From Hetaerina americana (Eukaryota > Arthropoda > Insecta > Odonata > Calopterygidae): a DNA stretch of 64,000 nt. The translations under genes and the position numbers were made by a program. Within the stretch, counting starts at the first letter, position 1. The number at the start of each line of letters is the position of its first letter. The stretch spans positions 1,410,450-1,474,449 of the forward strand of contig JAKTNV010000064.1 in assembly GCA_022747635.1 (NCBI GenBank), written 5' to 3'. Positions 55,400 through 64,000 of this stretch are shown one piece after another. The notes beneath the pieces are model-generated. The model had not been told where the DNA came from. It did no database searches and was given only the letters and a program-made list of their open reading frames with translations.

Positions 55400-55980
55400 A
55401 AATTCGGCAAACAAGGTCAAATGATAAAGGTAAGATTTAACTGGCGAGTCCATTTTACATGAACTTCATCAATTTCGAATGTTTAATTATCTCCACAATG
55501 CTGTTATTAAATGCTCGCGTCACAACCGTCTTGCAGTAGAAAACTAACGCTATCTGGCGTCACTCGAAGAAAGTGCTTCATGTTTGATGGAAAGGTTCCC
55601 ATCCGGCACGTTTAATTTTGTACGCCCCGGTTTTCGGTGCGACGCAGAATAAGGCATCAGGCACGTAGATTCGCTAATGGATGTTTATTTTGAAACTTCA
55701 CTTAACTTTTCCTACCGATTTCATATGCCTGATGATGTTGCGTCGCAGCGAAAATAAGTCATACATTTTAAAAGCATTGAACACTGGTACCAGAGAGAAA
55801 CAAAATGTCCTCCAGCTGTCAACGCGCCCGGAGAAAAGCCATCACTCGAATAGAAGACACTCGAAAGTGATGCAGTTCATATTTTCGCTTTAACGCTACA
55901 ATCATGGATTGCAGTTTCACCGTATAAAATGGCAATGTACATTTAAAAATGGCTTCTTTCAATTTGAATTTGTTTTGGTG
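55400..55980. other. Unassigned DNA
   Basis: No feature recognised. Confidence 0.4.
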
Positions 55981-55984
55981 TCCT

Positions 55985-56110
55985 AAGCAGGTAGTCGTGG
56001 GGGGTGACCCGACTGTGCTGAGTGCCACGGGTCGAATCCCTACCGGACGATTCGATTCGTGTGTGTCTCGACCGGTTTCTCGAACGCAAATAAACACATA
56101 CGCATTGGGT
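55985..56110 (+). mobile_element. Possible tRNA-derived SINE
   Basis: GTAGTCGTGGGGGGTGACCC and the B-box-like CGGGTCGAATCCCTACCG lie about 40 bp apart, as in tRNA-derived heads. No second copy is visible. Confidence 0.3.
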
Positions 56111-56460
56111 ATCAATTCAGGACCAAGTTTGACCGGAATAACCATCATCTAAACCAGAAAACTCGCAGAACATGAGCAGCAACACCCTGATTCCGAACGC
56201 ATTCTACAGTCTAAGAAGAAGACTTCATTCCCAAATACGATATTCGGGAAAACGGTAATTTGGGAAAATGGCATTCAAATGGAACACGTTTAGCATGGGG
56301 AGAATTGTTATTCGGTGAAACAAAATTCAACGGTGTTCCCCCCCCCCATCCCACCGAGTCGAGGGATTCAGCAAGTGTCAATAATTTGGTTACTTCAGTC
56401 ATTCTATCCACCATAGTTATACATTGGCCTTTAAACAACATTGTCTCCGTCTCTCCAAAA

Positions 56461-56763
56461 AATAATCTCAAGGAAGAAGATCCTAAGGCCAATAAAAATA
56501 ATTACGAAGAACTCCTATACCGGTATTTCGGTCACACAGGTGACCATGAACGGGGAGAAAATCAAATAGGGCACTTGAACTAAGAAGAGGAATGTGCACA
56601 GTCAAGTGACTTTGGACGGTGCCTGTGCACATTCCTCTTCTTAGTTCAAGTGCCCTATTTGATTTTCTCCCCGTTGATGGTCACCTGTGTGACCGAAATA
56701 CCGGTATAGGAGTTCTTCGTAATTATTTTTATTGGCCTTAGGATCTTCTTCCTTGAGATTATT
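56461..56763. repeat. Near-perfect 141-bp inverted repeat
   Basis: The arms 56461-56601 and 56623-56763 are reverse complements with one mismatch in the GAACGGGG region. A 21-nt loop (56602-56622) separates them. The left arm lies in a 107-codon frame without a recognised domain. No TIR/TSD pattern or known transposon motif is seen. A transcript through it would form a long hairpin RNA. Confidence 0.96.
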
Positions 56764-57075
56764 TCTTTAACAGCCAATAACTCCACATCTTCCATCTCCA
56801 AATATTGACCAAATAATGTGATAATTACCCTCTCCGCATTTCCGAAGCAAATCTCGCTCCTGCCAAGAAAGCACACACCAGAGAACACGACGGATTAGCA
56901 AATGGCATGGAAATAATACGCACAGCCAGGATCCGAACTTGGCCTCTCACTTTCTCCACCAACCGAGCAGATGGAATACTAAAACAGAATAATGGACCTC
57001 GGGGCAACACTCGGAGAGCGCCTTCGGTGGTCATGGACGAACATAAGATGCTCCGACACACTTCGGGAGTGGCAT

Positions 57076-57152
57076 AGGAGGGGGAGAGAAGAAGAGGGGG
57101 TGTGGAGAGGAGGGGGTGAGGAGAGGAGGGGGTGAGGAGAGGAGGGGTGAGA
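57076..57152 (+). repeat. GA-rich minisatellite
   Basis: About three tandem units of GAGGAGGGGGTGAGGAGAG-like sequence with a shortened last unit. Confidence 0.85.
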
Positions 57153-57649
57153 AGGTGGAGGTCGTAAGAAAAGGCCAACTCCCGCCGTGACACACTAATA
57201 CATAGGCAAACACGAGGCCTAAGCGATGACGAGGCCGGGTTCCCATTCCGGAAAAATTGCATTTTTCCGCTAAATCCACTCATCCTACGTGTTCGCCCAC
57301 ACGCTGTTTCGTTCCCTATATTCCTTTACTCGACACCCGATGTTGGCTTTGATTCATTTTGAGCGGTATTGAAGTATGTTTTAAGCCGTAGCTGATATGC
57401 ATTGATCGATGGGGAAAGGGATGTCTTCACTTTCATTCTACATCCGCGGCATCTTACCGAGACGTGCTCGTATTAAGAGAGCCAGGTTAACAAGCGGGGA
57501 TTTTCCTGGAGCTAAAAAGGGAATCCCTCAAAAACAAATGAATCAAATTACGTTACCGGTGACAAATCGGCCTCGACCTAAATATGAATCGGTGGGCCTG
57601 CCACACGCCACAAAGAGATGTATGTCACGCATGCCGAGGCAAGTATGGG

Positions 57650-58150
57650 GAGTAGAGAGCACCCCGCAGGCGGGTGAAGGGGAGGGCGGCGGGGGTCTCT
57701 TCCCCCCACGTACGTATGCTTCCTTCGCCAACCCCAAGGAAAGACGCGGACGGCGATCTCGATTTCCAACGAGGGCCATGTTTCTCGTCTCTCGGAAACG
57801 AAATCGGAATATGCGGAGACGGCCCTCCCGCCCCCCTTCAACGCCCTCCCGCTCCCCTTCAACGCCCCCACCCCCCTCTCCAAGACCCCGAGAGGCTTGG
57901 CGCGCGGATGCGGGAGGGAGAGGAAAGTTGTGGCGGTAGCCTATTTGGACTGCGGGAGTAAAATGAAGGGGGATTCAGGGTAAGGAAAGGAAAAGGGGGG
58001 CGGGCACCCCCTACACGCGGCGCTCCGCGAGTCTTCTCAATTCGAGGGCCGGCAGGTGAGGGCGGTGGAATGTCCCCGGAGGAGGGGCGGGGGGTCGGCA
58101 CTTCTGGGGGTTTCGCCCCGAGGTGGGGGAAGCGCCGGTGAGTTCCTTTG
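57650..58150. other. GC-rich island
   Basis: GC-rich block with C-runs and G-runs. It includes a small tandem repeat at about 57825-57875 (CCCTTCAACGCCC twice). The 176-codon frame at 57409-57939 is arginine/proline-rich and likely chance. Confidence 0.45.
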
Positions 58151-58159
58151 AAATTGTTG

Positions 58160-61100
58160 GATAGATGGCAGGCGGTGCGCAATCCATGTCGGATACGCAA
58201 TGGCGGATGAAGTTGCGCAATCGTCTCAATTTCCAGCGAGTGGAAATGTATGTTGAATCCAGATGCTTTTTCTTTGGATTTTTAATTTCTGAATTAGCGC
58301 CTCTTTCTGAGCCACCGCGTGCCTACATCAGAGGTAATTTCAACTCAGTCGTTCTCCAAAGCCCACGTATTTCAGAGGGAATCGTCGGCACGCCTCATTG
58401 AGTTCGAGGAGTGATTGATCATCCCCGCCATTCTGCCTCCTTCCTCCCTTGCTCGCAATCGCTCGCCCCTGCGCCCCTCCGTACCCTTCGAGCCCTTCTC
58501 CGACGGGAGTCGCCCTGGCGCATCGCTCGTGCCTACCCCTCGTCCCGAGCTTTCTGGTTTCATTCGAAGCTCAAATGAATAATTCCGCTCGATCAAACTC
58601 ACCACATCCCCGAACATCCGCAGAACAGCGGGAAATGCCGCGACGGTTGGTTGGCTGCTTTGGAGGGGTCACCCGCTGGTGTTCACTGCTAGCAAATCCG
58701 ATAACTTCATGGCGTAAAACCATTCTCACCATTATGCACTCTGATTTCTCACATTTATTCGTGCGATCTCACATTTCCATCCATCTTCGCATTTATCTTC
58801 CGCATTCCAGAATTCTAAGTCCACATTAGTATTTATTAAAACGTCGCCGATATTGGCGCATTCTCGGGACGAGCACCATTTCAGGGGGCAATGATGGAGC
58901 AACGGTGCACGAGCAGCCGCAAGGGAAAGAAAATTATAAAATTCACGTCGCAGTCGGGAGATCAGAATCAGAATCAGAGGCATTGCTTCTTCCGCCAGAA
59001 GGCGCGCTTGCGGGCGATGGGCCCAAAGGTCCCCATCCGGGAGAAGAGAGGGCAAGGGACGCGGCGGAGATTAGAGATCATAGTATCGGTCGAATACGCT
59101 CTCGAGTGAGGGGCGCTGTGCAAAGCAGCGGCGGTTCCCCTGCCTCTCCGAATGTTTTTCCAATAAAGCTCGGTCCAAGTACCTCCTGGGAGGGATCCAA
59201 CTCTCTTTTTATATACCTGGACATATATATGTATATCTATATATAAATGTATTTGTTTATGTGTTTTATTCACTGGCAGCAGAAACAGTTGGTTCTCGTA
59301 AAATCAGAGGCCCGCTCTAACTTGGTTCCGAGCTAAACCGATGCGAGCGAGACGCTAGAAGGGGCGAACTATCGCTCGTCCCCAGGAGGTGGGGCGCGCC
59401 CCACCTCCGAGGAATGTGTGGCGGAACGCAGCCAGTTCTCATTTCATTCCGCGCGACACGGTGGCCGTTGGGAGGCGCGTCGAATGGAGCGAGCCCCATT
59501 CGACGCGGTGTCCTCGGAGGAGGAAGCGCTTCTGGTCATCTCGGGGAAGGGCCTCGCAAGGTACATGTTAAGACGTAGCGGGGCGACTGGGTCGGCGTGG
59601 GGAAGACGGGAGCCACGGGGCGGTCACGTGACATGCGCCGGAAATGAAGAATATCACCACGGTTCACTTTTGCTGCGCTTCAGAATTGAAATACAATGTC
59701 GTGAAGGTACACCCTTTCACAGACTAGTTATTTCCAAGAGTAAGCATGGAAATAATATTTACTTCAATGACCGTAGATAACTTAGGCGATTCAATCAGCA
59801 AAGCTATGGTAAAGGTGAATGTAAACAATCCCCTTCTGGTATATTTTCTTCTATATTATATTCATTGAAAGGATTAATTGATCCTCTCAGGGCCTCTTAT
59901 AAGACTGACCATATTGAATAATATTTCCTCACGCCGTAAAGGGTTTTTACACCAATAAAATGGAAGAAAGGATGAGAATATTGAGGTTGGTGTCGTGATT
60001 TAAGGGGAAAGTTAATCCCTCACCAGACACACATTCAAAATTATAGGACGAACAGATTTACACGGGAAGGGGGATCATTACCCAAATAGGTTTACGAGGA
60101 AATTAATCCTATCGCCAGGGACCGTATTTGGGAACTTACAAGTAGTTTCCCTTCGAATGAAGAGCGAAAATGAATAAATGTTTTGTAAAGAGATTCTAGT
60201 TCGCAAACGTAGCATTCCAAACTTTGTTGGAAGCATTTTTTCGAAGAATGTCTCCATCGAGAGAAGTTTGGTGGACCCCCTGCCTTTGATCTTTCAACTT
60301 ATGTATCATGAAATGTTCATGAATCATTAAAAAGTGGGTAAAATAAGACAGAAGTGTAATGGATGACAAAGAAATAGCGAAAATTACGCCGAAAATCAAA
60401 TATAATGAACTCATCAAAGAAAGTTTGAGGGAAAAAGGATTAAAGATTGAAGACTGTGATAAATTACGGGTACACGATAGGTATGCCATTGATATGTTTA
60501 ATATAGTTATATCCTACGGCCAAAAATATTAAATAAATAACAAGTGTACGAGGAGTACCTTTGATTAACCATGAATAGCAAATAATAAAGGTGCGTTGAA
60601 ATACCCAAGAGAACTCAGCAAAGATTGAATAAAATGATACAAGGTAAAATGCTTCTAAAATGGCAACATACAAGTAAAAATATTGGCGCATAGAGAAAGT
60701 GGAAAATGCATATGCGGCCCTAATTCTAGCCTAAAAGAAATGGTACAAGGAACGGTATAGCCCACAATGAAATAGACTCCGAAATTATGTAGCAAACACT
60801 GCAATCGCTTATTTCAATTCAAGAAGTCTATGCCAAAATAAAGAAATAGTAGCAAAATGATAGAACACATTATAATAACTATTGTCAAAACAGAAAAATG
60901 CGTGGAAATTACGAATGAAATAAATAAACGCTTAATTGAGAGTTTGGAAGAAATTGAAAAGAGGACATATTCGTATTAGACACTAGGGAGAATACTTTTA
61001 ATTTAGGTATTAATAAAATTAAAAATATTAATGAAGTTCATTTCTGTCACTCCGTCTATATTGTTACAAACGGCCTACGAAAGGTCATATATTTAATGTT

Positions 61101-61570
61101 CTCACATGTTCATTTCTGCCAGGTTTTCAACTTGTGCCGTGAACTTTTCCAGGTTGTGATTTGCTTACGATGACCTCCTAATGATTAAGATGTTCCTTTA
61201 TGCTCTGGTATTTGTTATTCGCAGTAACCAAGTGTTTGAAACGACGTGCCTAGCAAAATATTATCTCCCAAATTTGCCGTAATCTAAAATTTCTTTAACT
61301 GTTAATGCATCAACTGACACGAAACTTTAGAAACTTACAATTTTAGGAAAGAAAAAGTCGTTGAAATTCTGAAGTGAAATTTTTGACAAAAAAAAATTTC
61401 ACATCTTTTTACCTGGAACTGGGTCACGTTTGAAATTTAGAGGGGTTTAGAGTAAATTTCAATCGTGCTCATTGAAACTAATGAAAAATATCCGCCTGGG
61501 AAATTCTGACGGCCCTGTCTCGTGGAACCGGGGGAAAAATAGCAAAGAGCTGAGCGATATTTAAAAATAT
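58160..61570. other. Unassigned DNA, AT-rich from 59.7 kb
   Basis: A short (TA)-rich piece sits at 59222-59246. Frames of 60-126 codons have no recognised domain. The 59.7-61.5 kb part is strongly AT-rich with many A-runs. No shared repeats were found. Confidence 0.4.
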
Positions 61571-61573
61571 TAG

Positions 61574-61686
<113 letters not shown>

Positions 61687-61819
61687 CTATAACGCATTAC
61701 ATAGCAAGAAAAAACGCAATATATAGGAAGAAATAACGTGTGAGTGATCTTTCTAAGTGTTTCTATATTGTTATATATATATAACACTTTTTGAAAGACT
61801 CACGGACGTGAATAATAAC

Positions 61820-62061
61820 GTATAACACTTAGCACTACTGGACACAAACAAGGACACACAGAAACACACAAAAAAGTGACTCACTATTTTTCGAATTTCC
61901 GTGGTCGTGACCACTTTTATAAAGGAAGAGAGGACAGAACTTCAGTCCTCTCTTCCTTGATAAAGGTGGTCACGGCCACCGAACATTCGAAAAATAGTGA
62001 GTCTCTTTTTTGTGTGTTTCTGTGTGTTTTTGTCTGGGTCCACTAGTGCTAAGTGTTATAC
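61820..62061. repeat. Long palindrome of PLE-type tails (family G)
   Basis: The arms 61820-61935 and 61945-62061 are reverse complements at roughly 85-90 percent identity. Each arm carries a tail-like hairpin (CTTGATAAAGGTGG, then CCACCGAACATTCG in the right arm at 61957-61990), followed by AATAGTGAGTCTC and TTTTTTGTGTGTTTCTGTG. The arms end at GTGTTATAC next to (TA)n. It has the arrangement of the PLE-2 and PLE-3 tails, with its own sequence. Confidence 0.9.
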
Positions 62062-62063
62062 AT

Positions 62064-62067
<4 letters not shown>

Positions 62068-62120
<53 letters not shown>

Positions 62121-62124
62121 TATG

Positions 62125-62169
<45 letters not shown>

Positions 62170-62208
62170 GTATATATATGTATATATATATGTGTGTATA
62201 TATATATG

Positions 62209-62239
<31 letters not shown>
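62068..62239. repeat. (TA)n / TATG-interrupted microsatellite
   Basis: Pure TA to about 62117, then TA with frequent ATGTA and TGTG interruptions. Confidence 0.95.
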
Positions 62240-62247
62240 TAATACAT

Positions 62248-63118
62248 AGTACTACTACTACTACTACACAGCAAGAGATGGAAAGGGGAAATATAGATAT
62301 TTTAGGTCTATGCGAGGTGAGATGGAAGGATAGCGGGGATTACTGGAGTGATCAGTATAGAATAATATACAGCGGTGGGGACGAGAGCCATCGAGGGGTT
62401 ACCATAGTATTAAATAAAGAGATAGGACGAAGCGTAGTCAACATAGACCAGGAAACGGATAGATTATTACTAGTAGAGATAAAAGCAGAACCGGCGAACT
62501 TGGTTATTATTCAGGTATACATGCCACCGAGCAACCATAAGGAAGAAGAGGTCGATAGGATATACGATCAGTTAGAGGACATAATCGCGTGTGTTCCTAC
62601 AGGGAAACAAATGATAGTATTGGGGATGGGAATGCGACGGTAAGCGAAGGAAGAAAGGGTGATGAGGTCGGGGACTACGGTTTAGGCACAAGGAATGACC
62701 GCGGGGAGAAAGCAGTTGAGTTCTGCAGGAGACAGGGGTTAGTCATCACTAACACTTGGTTTAGACACCACAAAAGACACAGGTATACATGGAAAATGCC
62801 AGGTGGCTCAGGAAGATATCAGCTAGATTATACTCTGGTTAGACGCAGGTTTAGGAACATTGTGATAAACTCGCACAGCTTCCCGGGAGCGGATGTGGAC
62901 TCTGACAACAATTTAGTTGTTATGAAATGTAGCGTACGTTTCAAAATGATAAGGCAGGGGCGGCGAGTTAGATAACGGAATAGAGAAGCATTAAATGGTT
63001 TGAAAAGGAAGGAATACAAACAGGCGGTAGAGGAAATCATGGAGGATGGTAAAGAGCTAAGCCAGACGACACTAGCTAGCCAGACGACACTCGGTAGTGT
63101 TTTGGACAACACATTACA
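62248..63118 (+). mobile_element. RTE-type LINE endonuclease fragment (copy G)
   Basis: The fragment lies between two (TA)n tracts and encodes the APE-like endonuclease: [40 protein letters not shown], then after a frameshift near 62615 [30 protein letters not shown] and RYQLDYTLVRRRFRNIVINS. The final SDHNLV motif reads SDNNLV, losing the catalytic histidine, whereas copy A keeps SDH. It ends in [19 protein letters not shown] followed by a small duplication (CTAGCCAGACGACACT-type, twice) at the (TA)n edge. No RT part is attached. Confidence 0.88.
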
Positions 63119-63120
63119 CA

Positions 63121-63207
63121 TATATATATACACATATATATATATACATATATATATATATACATATACATATATATATATACATATATATATATATACA
63201 CACACGC

Positions 63208-63239
<32 letters not shown>

Positions 63240-63260
63240 GCATATATATATATATATACA
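63121..63260. repeat. (TA)n/(CA)-interrupted microsatellite
   Basis: TA tract with periodic TACACA/TACATA interruptions, ending at ACAATTGTACGG. Confidence 0.94.
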
Positions 63261-63293
63261 CAATTGTACGGAAAAACTCATACGAGCGGCACA

Positions 63294-63522
63294 ATAATGG
63301 GCTGACATAACATAACACAAATAGAACAGAATAGACACATATAAAAGAACACTTACACGGTAAATTGTTCGAGCTTTCGGCCCTCTCAGGGGCCTTCTTC
63401 AAGAGAGTCTCTCTTGAAGAAGGCCCCTGAGAGGGCCGAAAGCTCGAACAATTTACCGTGTAAGTGTTCTTTTATATGTGTCTATTCTGTTCTATTTGTG
63501 TTATGTTGTGTCAGCCCATTAT
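63294..63522. repeat. Near-perfect palindrome of PLE-2 tails
   Basis: The arms 63294-63407 and 63409-63522 are reverse complements over 114 bp with one mismatch and a single-base centre (63408). Each arm is the PLE-2 tail: hairpin CTTGAAGAAGGCC, GGCCGAAAGCTCG, then GTGTAAGTGTTCTTTTATAT and GTGTCAGCCCATTAT. Here the tails meet head to head at the hairpins, with (TA)n on both outer sides. Confidence 0.97.
63413..63445 (+). ncRNA. Hammerhead-like tail hairpin, PLE-2 type
   Basis: CTTGAAGA, spacer A, GGCCC/GGGCC stem with CTGAGA loop, GAAAGCTC. An exact mirror copy lies at 63371-63403 on the minus strand. Confidence 0.45.
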
Positions 63523-63546
63523 ATATATACACATATATATATATAC

Positions 63547-63578
<32 letters not shown>

Positions 63579-63596
63579 GCGTATATATATATACGC

Positions 63597-63640
<44 letters not shown>

Positions 63641-63650
63641 TCATATATAC
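63521..63650. repeat. (TA)n microsatellite
   Basis: The tract between the PLE-2 palindrome and SINE C copy 3; it serves as the tail of both. Confidence 0.95.
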
Positions 63651-63825
63651 AGAAACAGATATAAGGAAAAGGGATAGGAACACATATAAAGGACGAACAC
63701 AATAGAGGTGGGGAAGGCGGAATCGAACGGATCACAAGAGTAAAAATATTTCCTCAACCGGGACTCGAACACCGGATCTTTCCACTTGCCGGGCGGATGC
63801 TCTTAACCACTTGAGCTATCGAGGA
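63651..63825 (-). mobile_element. tRNA-derived SINE, family C (copy 3)
   Basis: On the minus strand the head (63825-63751) is strikingly tRNA-like. The acceptor arms TCCTCGA/TTGAGGA pair at all seven positions (one G-T), the D arm is GCTC/GAGC, and the anticodon arm TCCGC/GTGGA encloses CCGGCAA. The T arm is mismatched and position 33 is C, so it is a pseudo-tRNA. The body reaches GTGTTCCTATCCCTTTTCCT and the (TA)n tract. Confidence 0.82.
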
Positions 63826-64000
63826 TAGTCAATTTACCCTGAGATCCGTGGGTCTAATATGTCGCCAAGCGCCCCGATTCTTTGAGCCAAGAGATGGCAT
63901 CAGGGGGCTGTTTCACCCGCCAAAGGAGAAATAGACAATACACAAGGAAAGGAAAGGACAGTGGGTTAGAATTCATACAACATCATACAGGAAAGGAACA
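63826..64000. other. Unassigned end of window
   Basis: No feature recognised. Confidence 0.4.

Noticed and set aside
57409..57939. 176-codon plus-strand frame
   Set aside because: Arginine/proline-rich with internal tandem repeats in a GC island. No recognisable domain and opposite-strand frames are as long.
63121..63650. CRISPR-like array
   Set aside because: The periodicity is microsatellite repeat with interruptions; there are no spacers and the genome is eukaryotic.
63751..63825. A functional tRNA gene
   Set aside because: The T arm is mismatched, position 33 is C, and the sequence continues into a SINE body repeated elsewhere.

Overview
This is a repeat-dominated stretch of an animal nuclear genome, most likely an arthropod. 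It holds DD34D mariner transposons, RTE-, CR1/L2- and Jockey-type non-LTR retrotransposons, Penelope-like elements (PLEs) with GIY-YIG domains, several tRNA-derived SINE families, and at least a dozen long (TA)n tracts. The mariner and Jockey types point to an arthropod; the species cannot be fixed from the sequence. I find no convincing host protein-coding gene, no rRNA and no functional tRNA. Operons, ribosome binding sites and CRISPR arrays do not apply.

Layout. 1-1.9 kb: unassigned, with one odd stop-free frame carrying a weak SF3-helicase-like motif. 1.9-3.2 kb: a mariner with both terminal inverted repeats and a TA duplication, its transposase broken by one frameshift. 3.4-14.5 kb: CR1-like and Jockey fragments, SINEs, hammerhead-like retroelement tails and GC-rich islands. 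14.8-17.2 kb: a PLE on the minus strand, split by a (TA)n tract. 17.8-20 kb: an RTE 5' end candidate, a SINE and a GC-rich island. 21.3-28.3 kb: three RTE copies, one with a SINE inside it. 28.3-30 kb: PLE tails and SINEs arranged as inverted pairs around (TA)n. 30-38.6 kb: GC-rich islands, a SINE, a LINE tail and mostly unassigned DNA. 38.9-39.7 kb: an internally deleted mariner. 40.2-44.5 kb: two divergent RTE pieces around (TA)n, then a PLE with a 430-codon frame, then an inverted copy of its tail. 44.6-56 kb: a CR1-like fragment, a dead mariner and mostly unassigned DNA. 56.5 kb: a near-perfect 141-bp inverted repeat. 57-61.5 kb: a GC-rich island and unassigned AT-rich DNA. 61.6-63.8 kb: alternating (TA)n tracts, long palindromes, an RTE endonuclease fragment and a SINE.

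The main signal is a tail module shared by several diverged PLE-like families. Its plan is CTGANGA, one extra base, a stem-loop, GAAA, then CGTC or similar, followed by a stretch such as GTGTGAGTGTTCTTT and then (TA)n. The module resembles the hammerhead ribozyme motifs known from PLEs, with a consistent one-base spacer. In at least four places two such tails, or two SINE tails, face each other as inverted repeats around or next to a (TA)n tract. This recurrent 'tail, TA tract, inverted tail' architecture is the best candidate here for something undescribed.

All family assignments come from motifs read by eye. No database search was possible, and element boundaries are accurate to about 10-40 bases unless terminal repeats define them.
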